Positions 8,798-17,753 of a stretch of DNA of 64,000 nucleotides are shown piece by piece. Position 1 is the stretch's first letter. Each line of letters opens with the position of its first letter. Origin of the DNA: Paraburkholderia megapolitana (lineage in GTDB: Bacteria; Pseudomonadota; Gammaproteobacteria; Burkholderiales; Burkholderiaceae); NCBI RefSeq assembly GCF_007556815.1, contig NZ_CP041743.1, forward strand, positions 1 to 64,000, read 5' to 3'. The notes beneath the pieces are model-generated. The model was not told where the DNA came from. It made no database searches and was given only the letters and a program-made list of their open reading frames with translations. Position numbers and translations under genes: made by a program.

Positions 8798-11059
8798 TCA
8801 CAGAAACAGCAGCGCCCGATTCAGCTCGCTCTCGTCGCGCGGCCGCTCGATCCAGCCCTGTTGGACTGGCACCGCATACAGCCGTGGCGCACCGAAGCGC
8901 GGCCAGAAGTGGCACAAGCCGGGCACGATCACCTGAACTACCGGCAGCCCGATATCGGGCCGCGTCTTGTCGACCACCAGCGTATCGAGCCCCACCGACG
9001 ACACACGTGCAACACACGCCGTGATGCTGTCGAGCAGGCTCGCTTCGCGCGCGAGCGGCCACGTCGACGCCCGCGTGCTGACGGACCCTTGCGCCGGATA
9101 AAGAAACGCCGTGGACGACAGCTTCGCGTGATTCCATGGCGGCGGCCCGTCACTCGTCGGATCGAGCAACTGGTTCACTTCCGTCAGCGCGCGCTGCACC
9201 GCGATCCGGCTGTCGGGATGGCACCCGAAGCCGATCGAAAAGCGTCCGCTTGCGCGATGCTCGGCGAATCCGACGATCGTGGGTATCCGCAGGTCGTGCG
9301 TAATATCCAGCGCCCACAGATCCCAACCCATCGCCGCGTATTCGTTTTGCAGCGAGTCAAAATACGGATCGGCGAAACTTGCAAGATCGACGCCCGGGCG
9401 CGGTATCTGGTTGTACCACCAGATCGCCGCCGCATCGCGCTCGACCAGTTCGAGCAGTCCCTGCAGGATCGCTTCCTCGATGCACGAACCCGCCGCGCTA
9501 CCGTTCGGATTGTGGATGCAAAACGCTACGTCGCCAGTATCGGGGACATCGGCATAACAGTAATTCAACGGCACCCAGCGACGCGTCCGCGTCGTCAGCG
9601 ACCATGCAGGCGTCCAGTCGATCACGCTGTGCTCCGTGAAGCGCGGCGGTACCTGCTTGCGCACGTCGTCGGTTTGCGCATTGATGATGGCGCGTTGTTC
9701 GAACTGACGGTCGCTGAATTGCTGGAGCGCATTGACGTGCAGCACCGCTCCCTCATGCTGCTCTCTGCGGCTCAAATCGGCGAGACTGCCGCGCGTCACG
9801 GCTTCGTCGCCCTGGAATACGCCGCTAAAGCGCTCCAGCGTTTCACACAACGCGCTCACTCGCGCCTGCTCATCGCTGCGACCCTTGCCCGAGCAGATCT
9901 TGTCGAAGCGGTTATTGTCCGGCACACGGTCCGGGCACGTCAGATAGCCGGCGACATACACCTTGCGCAGCCCCGCATGACGCTTCGGCATCGGATGCAG
10001 ATAGGCGACGGCGCCGGTAATCGAAGAGATCAGATGCGCATAGCGCTGAAAAACCTGCTGCGGATCCGCCGTTCGATAGCCGCCGTCGCCGCCCGCCAGC
10101 CCGGTCGTCGCCGACAGTTGCGGAGCACGCTCCGCCTGCTCGCGCATCCATTGTGGGTTGCCGCAACGCGGGCACTGCGGCCGTCGGACCACCCGATGCC
10201 GCGCCGTCGCGAGCGTATCGAGCCGCAGTGCGGTGACGTGCGTACGCGCCTGCTCCCAGCACTCGCGACTCGCCGCCAGTTGTTCGACACAGGCCACGAC
10301 CAGCGCGGAGACTGCCGCCATCCCTGCGCGCGAATGCGCCGGCCGCATCCGCGTAGCCGCCGCATCGTGATATCGACCGAGCAACGTCTGCACGGGCCGG
10401 TTGCGCGCGATCCAGTACTTCGCGCATTCGAGGCACGGCGGGTTTTTCGCTGCATCGACCGCGGTTGGCTCGTGCGGAGCGGCGGGCGCCGCAAGCAGCG
10501 GTCCGATCAACGGCTGCACACCTTCGGGCATAACCAGCAGTAGCGCACCGCCACGTGCCATCGTGCGCTCGACGGTATCGGCCAGTTCCGGCCGGTCGTA
10601 GGCATCGCAAATGGCGATGGTGAGCGGCGCTTCCTCGACGACCTCGATACCGCACGCAGCCAGGGCTTGCAGCTGGGCGGACGCATCGACGCCGAACGCC
10701 TTCACCGCAACACGCAGCTGCGCGACGCGCTCGCATGCAGCATCTCCATCGAGCCCCGCACGCTCGAAGAAACCTCGCGCCAGATCGAAACTATCCGGCG
10801 CATCGGCACGCAGATACCGTTTCTGCACCAGATGATCGAGCGCGGCGAGGATCTGCCCGTCGGAAAACGTCGCGGCCAGCTCAGCGAAGATGTCGGCGGT
10901 CGTCATCCGTTCGCGCAGACACGCGGCAATGCGCACGTACACCGCGCCGGACAATAGCGTGCGTTTGAATTCATCGACGATGAAGAGCGCATCCGTGCCC
11001 GCATCGAGCACGAGCAGATGCGGTTTGAACCGGAGTACGCGTGTGAAATCGTCGAGCAT
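8798..11059 (-). CDS. TOMM cyclodehydratase: leader-binding E1-like domain fused to YcaO
   Basis: This 753-residue protein matches the TOMM C/D fusion architecture. Residues 1-330 form the E1-like scaffold that binds the precursor leader, with two CxxC pairs (C209/C212 and C296/C299) fitting the structural zinc site. Residues from about 340 to the end form the YcaO domain, with ATP-site motifs SALCETLERFSG (402-413) and GLLELVERDA (about 535-545). YcaO enzymes use ATP to turn Cys, Ser or Thr into thiazoline or oxazoline rings. The C-terminus ends ELNRALLFL and lacks the PxPxP tail known from several YcaO proteins. Its substrates are the two precursors encoded just upstream, 85 bp away. Confidence 0.93.
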   Translation of the reverse strand: MLDDFTRVLRFKPHLLVLDAGTDALFIVDEFKRTLLSGAVYVRIAACLRERMTTADIFAELAATFSDGQILAALDHLVQKRYLRADAPDSFDLARGFFERAGLDGDAACERVAQLRVAVKAFGVDASAQLQALAACGIEVVEEAPLTIAICDAYDRPELADTVERTMARGGALLLVMPEGVQPLIGPLLAAPAAPHEPTAVDAAKNPPCLECAKYWIARNRPVQTLLGRYHDAAATRMRPAHSRAGMAAVSALVVACVEQLAASRECWEQARTHVTALRLDTLATARHRVVRRPQCPRCGNPQWMREQAERAPQLSATTGLAGGDGGYRTADPQQVFQRYAHLISSITGAVAYLHPMPKRHAGLRKVYVAGYLTCPDRVPDNNRFDKICSGKGRSDEQARVSALCETLERFSGVFQGDEAVTRGSLADLSRREQHEGAVLHVNALQQFSDRQFEQRAIINAQTDDVRKQVPPRFTEHSVIDWTPAWSLTTRTRRWVPLNYCYADVPDTGDVAFCIHNPNGSAAGSCIEEAILQGLLELVERDAAAIWWYNQIPRPGVDLASFADPYFDSLQNEYAAMGWDLWALDITHDLRIPTIVGFAEHRASGRFSIGFGCHPDSRIAVQRALTEVNQLLDPTSDGPPPWNHAKLSSTAFLYPAQGSVSTRASTWPLAREASLLDSITACVARVSSVGLDTLVVDKTRPDIGLPVVQVIVPGLCHFWPRFGAPRLYAVPVQQGWIERPRDESELNRALLFL

Positions 11060-11144
11060 GGCTTTCCGACGTGAGCGGTTAAGAACGAGTGGGACAAGCC
11101 GGCGTCCGCCACCGGCTCGTCCCCTTCAGGTCAGACCCTGCACG

Positions 11145-11498
11145 TCAGCAGCAGGTGAACAGGTAGCTCGGTCCCGCGTCGTTGTAGACCGACAGTGCCA
11201 CGGCCTCTTCGACTGCCGGCTGCGGTCGGGCCGGCACCCCGAAGGTCATCGCGTTCTGCGGCAGCCGCCAGCGCTGCGTCGCCGGATTCCAGCCGAACTC
11301 CGGGCCCGCCGCGGTCACCCGCAGATCGAGCAGCCACGGGCATTGATAGTCGAAGTAGCGTCCCAGTGCGTCGGTCGGATTCGCCAGTAGTGCCGTACGG
11401 AATTCAGCGTCCTGCCAGGACAGCGCAATTGCGCGCAGATACACCTCCTGAAATTCCAGCATCGACTCCAGGGTGGGGACCGTATTGTTCAGTGCCAT
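11145..11498 (-). CDS. TOMM precursor peptide 2 (BMA_0021/BMA_0022 family)
   Basis: This 117-residue precursor is a paralogue of the preceding gene product and has the same length. The nitrile-hydratase-like leader (about residues 12-55) includes AIALSWQDAEFRTALLANP and ALGRYFDY. A variable middle leads to a short C-terminal tail after VYN: DAGPSYLFTCC. The terminal TCC plus upstream Ser are the obvious residues for heterocyclisation. The start codon follows GAGG, and the gap from precursor 1 is only 7 bp, so the two are translated together. Family membership is recalled from the TIGRFAM set built on B. mallei; the mature product and cleavage site cannot be read here. Confidence 0.9.
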   Translation of the reverse strand: MALNNTVPTLESMLEFQEVYLRAIALSWQDAEFRTALLANPTDALGRYFDYQCPWLLDLRVTAAGPEFGWNPATQRWRLPQNAMTFGVPARPQPAVEEAVALSVYNDAGPSYLFTCC

Positions 11499-11505
11499 GT
11501 CAACC

Positions 11506-11859
11506 TCACTCGTCGCAGGAAAGGATGTCGATGTGCTTCGCGTTGTATGCCGCGAGCGCGATGGAAAACTGATCGTGTTGCGCCGGTGCGGGCGGCAGCA
11601 TCAGTTCGAGTGTGTTCTCCTGCTTGGTGATCCATCCGCCCGCGGTGGGCGGCGACCATGTCGCACTGTCGGCATGCACCTTGAGTGCGAGGTTGAGCGG
11701 GTAGTGATAGTCGAAGCGCTTGAGCAGCGCTGCTTTCGGATGCGCGATCAGCTCTTCGAGAAACACCGGATCGTGCCACGAAGCCGCGATTGCCTGCACG
11801 ATCACGGCGCGGTACTCGAGAAACTGGTTGTAAGTCGGAAAACTGGCAAGCTGACTCAT
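11506..11859 (-). CDS. TOMM precursor peptide 1 (BMA_0021/BMA_0022 family)
   Basis: This 117-residue precursor shares the leader pattern of its neighbour: AIAASWHDPVFLEELIAHP then ALLKRFDYHYP. The tail after the conserved YN is AKHIDILSCDE, with one Ser-Cys pair as the likely modification site. It starts at the ATG 22 bp after the kinase gene stop, preceded by GGGAG. The frame is open further upstream, but that part lies inside the kinase gene and is a shadow. Keeping two different tails on one leader type suggests a two-component product or two variants, as in the B. mallei pair; this is inference. Confidence 0.9.
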   Translation of the reverse strand: MSQLASFPTYNQFLEYRAVIVQAIAASWHDPVFLEELIAHPKAALLKRFDYHYPLNLALKVHADSATWSPPTAGGWITKQENTLELMLPPAPAQHDQFSIALAAYNAKHIDILSCDE

Positions 11860-11881
11860 CGATGCTCTCCCGTTGGAGTGG

Positions 11882-14800
11882 TTAGACCGCTGGTTGCAAT
11901 CGGCGCAGTTCGTCCTGCGCTTTCTGGATGACACGTGACATCGCACCGCGCTGCGCAGCGGCGAGCGCGCGGCGGCACACCGCAGCAGCAGCCGCGGCGT
12001 GGCCCGGCGCGCCGGCCCGGTCGAGGTAGTGGGCTTTCTTGAGTAACAGTTCGGCTTCGTAGTAGCGCTCGTCGAGCGACTCGCACCACGCAAGACACCG
12101 GTCGATGCCGGCCAGCGCCGCGTCCCACTCGCCGCGCGCCGCATCGATCTCGGCGATGAGCGACGCGTAGTAGGTCAGCCCCAGCAGACATCCCGATGCG
12201 CGTAGTGCATCGACGTGAGCGACGACGGCCGCGCGGTCGTCGTCGGACCATGCATGAATGATCGCTGCGTAGCGCTCTACCGCGCTCAGTCCATAGTTGC
12301 GCGACAGCCGCAGAATCGCCGCCGACGTATCGCGTGCGCTGTCGCGATCGCCCGCGCATTGCTGCATGCGGGCGAGATACATCAGCGTGACGCCGAGCGT
12401 CGGCAGATGATCGGTGCAGGTCGCGCGGTAGACGGCTTCGCGCGCCATCGTCAGCGCCGCCTCGGCGCCGTCTTCGAGGCACCACATCACGCTCGCCAGT
12501 GCCGCCATCGACCACGCCCGTGTATCGAGGCCGAAGATGCGCCGGTGATCGGCGTCGCGCAGCACGTCGTATTCGCTCAGCGCGGCTTCCAGCGCCGTGC
12601 GGGCCAACCTGTAATGCCCATCGATCCATAGCCCCATGCCCCGCATCGCGTTCGCCGACACGCGAATACCGGCGTCGCCCGAGGTTCTAGCAAGATCCGT
12701 CAGCTGCGCACCGATCTGCCGCACCGCCGCGCGGTCGCTTGCAACATGGTGGTAAGTCGCGAGCGACCAGAGTGCGCTGGCCGCCAGTTGCGCATCGTCG
12801 AGACAGTCGACGCGTCCCAGCAGCCGTTCGGCGTGAACGCGCACCTGCGGATCGGCCCAACCGAAACGCGCCATGCACGCATGGGTCAGCACCAGGTCGA
12901 TACGCGCGGCGTCCTGGTCGCGCTCCGCGTGCCGGCTGTGCGCGAGCCAGCCGCACACGGCCTCCGCGTAGCGAATCGCATCGTCGTGTAGCGCCCGTTC
13001 GAGTGCGCGCCGGGCCGCCTGGATACCGTGCGGTACCGCCTCGGCAAACATGCCGGCCTGCGCGAAATGATGAGCGACGCGAGCCGCACCGCCCGCCCGC
13101 AGGTTCAATGCACGGGCGACCTGTTCGTGATTGCGCCGCCGCACCGGCGCGGGCATCGACTCATACGCGGCTTCGCAAATCAACGCGTGCCGGAATGCGT
13201 ACGACACCCCGTCCAGTCGATGCTGCGCATAGACCACCCGCGCTTCGAGCAGCCGCCGCAGATGTTCCTCGAGGACAACCCCATCGTGCGGCGATGCGGC
13301 GGCAAGCAGTTGCGCATCGACTTCAAGACCGATCGTTGCGGCGAGCTGTGCAGTATCGCGAGCGCCGTCGACGCGGTCGAACGCGAGCTCCAGCATGTCG
13401 CGCAAGGTGCCCGGCAGCGGGTAGTGTTCGGAGGTCGTCAGGCTCGACAGCAGCCGGCCCGGTTCCGTCGCGGCGCCGCTCACCACCAGCTCGCGAATGA
13501 TCTCTTCGACGAAGAGCGGTATGCCTGCCGTACGGTTCGCGAGAAAGTCGAGCGACGCGGGATCGATGTCGTCGTGGGTAAACAGCGTCGCGATCAGGCT
13601 GCGCGTGTCGCTGCGCGACAGGCGCCGCAGCACCAGCCGGTCGGCGGCGCCGCGCCAGCGCGCGAGCTGTTCCGGGCGCGACGTGAGCACCAGCCAGATC
13701 GATGCACTGTCCGGATGCTGACGCAGCGTCTCGAGAAAATCGGCACTTGCACAATCGATCCATTGCACGTCTTCGACCACCAGCAACACAGGCGCGCCAT
13801 TTCCGAGCGATGCGAGCAGTTGTCGCAGCACGTCGAACAACGTCTGCTGTTGACGCATGCCTGACCAGCGCAGCCCGCCGATGTCGCCGCTCAGTCCGAG
13901 CCACGCGGCAAGCGTCGCCTGCGCGGCGGCGTGATCGCAATCGAGCGGTGCGATCATAGTCTCCAGCACAGCCAGCGCGGTATCTCGCGCACCGTCCACG
14001 TCGATCTGCCAGTGCTCCTTGACGAAGCGCAGGATCGGAAACAACGCCTGGTTCATCTGTTCGGGCAGGCACACGCAACGGGCGAACGCCTGATGCTGCA
14101 ACCGCACCGTCTCGCAGAGTTCATGCACGAGACGCGTCTTGCCAATGCCCGCCTCGCCGATCACGAGTTTCGCCGGCTGGCGTCGTCCGCTCCTGCGCGT
14201 GTCTCCGTGCGGCTGCCGCTCCACGACGGCATGCCACGCCTGCAACAGCACCGCTCGTTCGCGGTCGCGGCCGATCATCGGCGCGGGGACGCCCTGGTCG
14301 AGCGAATCGAACTGCGCCTGCTCGCGACGCTCGCCGAGCAGCGCATACACGGGCCGTGCGGCCACGCCGGAGGTGGCGAAGTACAACGGCGTGGGCACGT
14401 AGTCGGCGTGGCGTTCGAGCGAGCGCCGCGCGGCGTGGCTCAGCAGGATCTGTCCCGCCGACGCCAGGCGTTGCAGCCGCATCGCTTCGCTTTGCGTAGC
14501 CCCGATCGGTGCCATCAACGCGTGCGAAAACACGGTCCCCACATGAATCGCCGCAGCGACGTCGACGTGCCAGACAGCGGTACTGTCCGCTTCGTTTGTA
14601 CGTGTGGCCTGCGCATGGCTCGCGTGATGCACCATGTCGAGCGCCGCGCGCGCCGCCCGGCGCGCGGCCCGGTCGATACCGTCCGGATAGCCGAAGTAGA
14701 ACAGCAGCGTATCGCCGAGCGTGCCGGCCACCTGGCCGCCGTAGCGGATTGCGATGTCGGAGCATTGGGTCAGCCACTGCGCGGCGTAGGCGTCCAGTGC

Positions 14801-16039
14801 ATCGCGGTTGACGCTGACCGCATCTTCATCGGCAAGCGCGGCTGCATCGACGCTGCCGTCGCTGGAGATCGTCACGCTGCAACAGAGTGTCGTGACCTGG
14901 CGGCGCTCACCCGCCACCGCCGCTGCCGCCGGCGTCGAGCCGGCCCCGTTGCCGTTGCGCGCGACACCCATCGACATATCCGCTGCAACAGCAGACGACA
15001 CAGCCAGCCGCGCAGGACGATAGTTGAGCTCGCCGACCAGCGCGGGAAAGTGAATCTCGCGAAAATGCCGGCCAAGTTCTTCCGCCGATCCAGCCCGCTG
15101 TCGCGGGTCCTTGTTCAGCGCCCTGCGCAATACCGTGCCGAGCGGATGCGCGGCAATCGCCGGCGGCAGCGCGACGTCGACGGGGCTCAACTGCTGGTAC
15201 AGGATCTCCGCGACGCTCGCGCCCTGCATCACTGCGTGCCCGGTCAGACATTCGATCACGAGCAGACCCCATGCGTACAGATCGCTCCTGAGCGTCGGTT
15301 CTTCGTTACGCAACTGCTCCGGCGAACAATATTGGGGCGATCCGAGTACGTCGGTCAGTTGCATGAGCGTACGCTCCGTACGCTCGTTGCTGCGGCGCGC
15401 GTCGGGCAGCAATGCACCGATGCCGAAATCGAGAATCTTGGCCTGCGGCTCGCCGTCGGCCAGCGTGACCATCACGTTCTGCGGCTTCAGATCGCGATGA
15501 ACTACGCCCTGGCGATGCGCGCTCGCCAGTCCGTCGAGCACCTGGGTCATCAGGAGGCCGGTGGTGACGGCGGACAACGCACCGTCAGCCGTCAGCATGT
15601 CGCGCAGCGTGCGGCCCGGCACGAACTCGAACACCGCGAACAGCCGGCCGTCGGGCGTCTCACCCTTGTCGAGCAGCGCAACGACATGCGGGTGATGCAG
15701 TCTTTCGCACAGCTCGGTTTCGCGCTGAAACCGAGCGCGCAAGCGCAGACGCTCCGCGGCCGGTTGCGTCGCGTCTTCGCGCAGCAATTTGACGGCGACG
15801 GTGTGGCCCGTATCGAGCCGCGTCGCCTTGTAGACGGAGCCGGTCGCCCCTTCGCCAAGCAGCGCACCGAGCTGGTAGCGCGGCACCTCGGGAACGTCGT
15901 TGGGAAGCGCGGACGGAGCGGCGCTGCGCTGCAGGTCGAGCGTGGGCGGCAGCAACGGAAGAGCGGCCGTCGGCAACACCGGCGACGCGTCAGACCCGAC
16001 GCGCGATTTCGCGCGTGTGCCGGCAAGAAGCGGCGACAT
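11882..16039 (-). CDS. TOMM-system Ser/Thr kinase / cyclase-like / ATPase fusion protein
   Basis: This 1385-residue protein matches the known TOMM kinase/cyclase fusion family. Residues 54-330 are a Hanks-type kinase with a complete active site: P-loop LGEGATGSVYKA, K84 in VAVK, HRDLKPQN (181-188) and DFG (204-206). Residues ~378-570 resemble a class III nucleotidyl cyclase, but the first metal-binding Asp is replaced (TTLCCSVTIS where the family has LFCDLVGS), while GD near 442 remains. Residues ~610-900 are an AAA/LuxR-type ATPase (Walker A GEAGIGKTR, Walker B VLLVVEDVQWID). The rest, to 1385, is helical TPR-like. The start is the ATG 8 bp after the FHA gene stop. A sensory or regulatory role is likely; the cyclase is probably inactive. 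Confidence 0.92.
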   Translation of the reverse strand: MSPLLAGTRAKSRVGSDASPVLPTAALPLLPPTLDLQRSAAPSALPNDVPEVPRYQLGALLGEGATGSVYKATRLDTGHTVAVKLLREDATQPAAERLRLRARFQRETELCERLHHPHVVALLDKGETPDGRLFAVFEFVPGRTLRDMLTADGALSAVTTGLLMTQVLDGLASAHRQGVVHRDLKPQNVMVTLADGEPQAKILDFGIGALLPDARRSNERTERTLMQLTDVLGSPQYCSPEQLRNEEPTLRSDLYAWGLLVIECLTGHAVMQGASVAEILYQQLSPVDVALPPAIAAHPLGTVLRRALNKDPRQRAGSAEELGRHFREIHFPALVGELNYRPARLAVSSAVAADMSMGVARNGNGAGSTPAAAAVAGERRQVTTLCCSVTISSDGSVDAAALADEDAVSVNRDALDAYAAQWLTQCSDIAIRYGGQVAGTLGDTLLFYFGYPDGIDRAARRAARAALDMVHHASHAQATRTNEADSTAVWHVDVAAAIHVGTVFSHALMAPIGATQSEAMRLQRLASAGQILLSHAARRSLERHADYVPTPLYFATSGVAARPVYALLGERREQAQFDSLDQGVPAPMIGRDRERAVLLQAWHAVVERQPHGDTRRSGRRQPAKLVIGEAGIGKTRLVHELCETVRLQHQAFARCVCLPEQMNQALFPILRFVKEHWQIDVDGARDTALAVLETMIAPLDCDHAAAQATLAAWLGLSGDIGGLRWSGMRQQQTLFDVLRQLLASLGNGAPVLLVVEDVQWIDCASADFLETLRQHPDSASIWLVLTSRPEQLARWRGAADRLVLRRLSRSDTRSLIATLFTHDDIDPASLDFLANRTAGIPLFVEEIIRELVVSGAATEPGRLLSSLTTSEHYPLPGTLRDMLELAFDRVDGARDTAQLAATIGLEVDAQLLAAASPHDGVVLEEHLRRLLEARVVYAQHRLDGVSYAFRHALICEAAYESMPAPVRRRNHEQVARALNLRAGGAARVAHHFAQAGMFAEAVPHGIQAARRALERALHDDAIRYAEAVCGWLAHSRHAERDQDAARIDLVLTHACMARFGWADPQVRVHAERLLGRVDCLDDAQLAASALWSLATYHHVASDRAAVRQIGAQLTDLARTSGDAGIRVSANAMRGMGLWIDGHYRLARTALEAALSEYDVLRDADHRRIFGLDTRAWSMAALASVMWCLEDGAEAALTMAREAVYRATCTDHLPTLGVTLMYLARMQQCAGDRDSARDTSAAILRLSRNYGLSAVERYAAIIHAWSDDDRAAVVAHVDALRASGCLLGLTYYASLIAEIDAARGEWDAALAGIDRCLAWCESLDERYYEAELLLKKAHYLDRAGAPGHAAAAAAVCRRALAAAQRGAMSRVIQKAQDELRRLQPAV

Positions 16040-16047
16040 GACTGCGC

Positions 16048-17058
16048 TTAACCTGCGTGCAACGAGGGCAGCGTCACCGCGGGCACCGGCCGGTACAGTG
16101 CGCTGCCGATCTGCGTGGCGGGTGTGGACTGGCATTCGAGCAACTCGCCGCGAAACACCCGAAACCCGAGCGTGCCGAAGCGCACGCTGCCGCGCCGCCG
16201 CTCCACCAGTTGCGCCATATCGGGTGACAGCAGCGCCGCCACCTGGGCACGGGCGCGATGAATCTGTACGTTGACGTGCGATACGTCGGTGCCCAGCATG
16301 CGCGCGAGCACTTCGAGGTCGACCCAGCCCTGCGATGCGGCGTCGTAACCGGCCTGCACATCCGTAGAGCAGATCCGCGCCAGCGTCACGAGGCAATAGT
16401 GATGGGCGCGCTCGCCGAGATCGGCGGTACCGCCGCGTGTGTGCAGTACCGCCTGCACATGCTCCTCGTCGCGACTAACCGTGAAGTCGATGCGCTGCAG
16501 CGACACCGGCATGCCGGAAGATTCGGGCAGCACCATCGTGGCGTGGCTGCGCGCCAGCACCAGCCGCCACGCAAGATCGCCCGATACGACCTCGTCGCCG
16601 TCGCGTAGCACGCGCAACGTCGAGGTGTCGTCGCAGAGCCACTCGCCGTCGGCGGATCGAACGATCGTCACGGCCGGTACCGCGTCGCCAGGCAGCACGT
16701 GAGCGCTGTCGAGCACGATCGGCCGCGCGGGATCGCGCAACGGCCACAGCATGTCGGCGGGATCGTTCAGTTCGTCGACGTGCCAGTACGCCGCGCTCGC
16801 CTTGCTGAAGTGGATCAGATCGCCCTGCTGCAGCACCACACGCTCGCCGTCGCGCACGAGCGTGCCCGACACCAGGGTGCCGTTGCTGCTGTGATCGTGC
16901 AGTTCCCAGCGACCGCCCATCCAGCGGATGTGCGCGTGCATGCGCGACACGTATGGATCGCCAATCACCGTGTCGCAACGCGCGCCATCCCGCCCAAACA
17001 GATGATGCGTGCGCAGCAGACACGACTCCCCAGAGAAACTATTTTTGAGTGTCGCCAT
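16048..17058 (-). CDS. FHA-domain protein with winged-helix C-terminus, first gene of the TOMM operon
   Basis: This 336-residue protein has an N-terminal FHA domain with the phosphothreonine-binding elements HLFGRD, YVSRMHAHI and DHSSNGT (about residues 20-62). Its C-terminal ~100 residues resemble the winged-helix module seen in other FHA proteins (QGWVDLEVLARMLGTDVSHV, IHRARAQVAALL). It is the first gene of the operon and is followed after 8 bp by the kinase gene. The likely scheme is that the kinase phosphorylates a protein that this FHA domain then reads, controlling expression or assembly of the TOMM machinery. I chose the ATG at 17058; a GTG two codons upstream is possible. Confidence 0.9.
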   Translation of the reverse strand: MATLKNSFSGESCLLRTHHLFGRDGARCDTVIGDPYVSRMHAHIRWMGGRWELHDHSSNGTLVSGTLVRDGERVVLQQGDLIHFSKASAAYWHVDELNDPADMLWPLRDPARPIVLDSAHVLPGDAVPAVTIVRSADGEWLCDDTSTLRVLRDGDEVVSGDLAWRLVLARSHATMVLPESSGMPVSLQRIDFTVSRDEEHVQAVLHTRGGTADLGERAHHYCLVTLARICSTDVQAGYDAASQGWVDLEVLARMLGTDVSHVNVQIHRARAQVAALLSPDMAQLVERRRGSVRFGTLGFRVFRGELLECQSTPATQIGSALYRPVPAVTLPSLHAG

Positions 17059-17753
17059 GGCCACACCTTCAGGAGGTCATTTCTTTATGGTTTCGATAGA
17101 AGTCAGTGAGGCGAATGAACATGGCCATGGGTCTCCCGCCATTTATCACCACCCTCGGTCACCGACATCTAAAGGCTTTATCCGTTGTATTTCGCATTTT
17201 CAGGATAGGCCAGTGAATAGTGCATGAGGAAAAATAAGCATGCAAGCGTTGAAATCGGCGATTCAAATCGAATAAAAATATGCGCACTGGATGACAGGCC
17301 ACACTGATGTCGTAGCTGCCGATGGCTATCCGGCTATTGCCCGCGCTGCACGCTTGATTGCCCCGTTCGTTACTTCATTCACTGTCTCATTCTCGAACCA
17401 ATTCATTGCCCGATTCGCCGCCGACACAATGCCGCAATACAGCTGTGTGTAAAGCCCGCTGCAAAGCCGCGGAAATGGCGTATTGCCTCGGTGTAATGGC
17501 CTGTAATTGATGCGGCGACTGCCACGTACCACCATGAATCAACTCAGAACGACAGGACATGTTCACGGGTTGACGGCGGCTCGCTAGTGCTTTTTCTGCA
17601 TCCGCAGCAATCCTGCCAACCCTGTGCTCTGAGCCTTCGTTTCGATACCCATGCGTCGCGCTTTCTTCAATGAAGACGACCGTCGATCGAAGCGGATCCG
17701 TTCGCCGTCATTCGTGATTTTCAACTTCAGCTTTCCGCACCGAGGAATTCAAA
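17059..17753. other. Divergent 0.7-kb intergenic region between the TOMM operon and the collar/peptidase cassette
   Basis: No convincing gene lies here. The sequence is more AT-rich than the flanks, especially 17150-17300, and must hold the promoters of both divergent operons. A perfect AGGAGG at 17071-17076 precedes a 46-codon open frame (17087-17227, plus strand, beginning MVSIEVSEANEHGHG) whose composition is not convincing. TTGACG near 17569 is a possible -35 for the rightward genes, but I see no good -10. No terminator or inverted repeat stands out. Confidence 0.5.

Noticed and set aside
11506..11859. Gly-Gly processing site in precursor 1 for the C39-like peptidase
   Set aside because: GG occurs mid-protein in precursor 1 but not at the same place in precursor 2, and the peptidase is not fused to an ABC exporter.
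13931..16051. Long plus-strand frame of 706 codons opposite the kinase gene
   Set aside because: Its composition is that of an antisense shadow (rich in Arg, His and Gln), and the minus strand encodes clear kinase and ATPase motifs.
17087..17227. 46-codon small gene behind a perfect AGGAGG
   Set aside because: No conserved features and His/Ser/Pro-rich composition; kept only as a remark in the intergenic entry.
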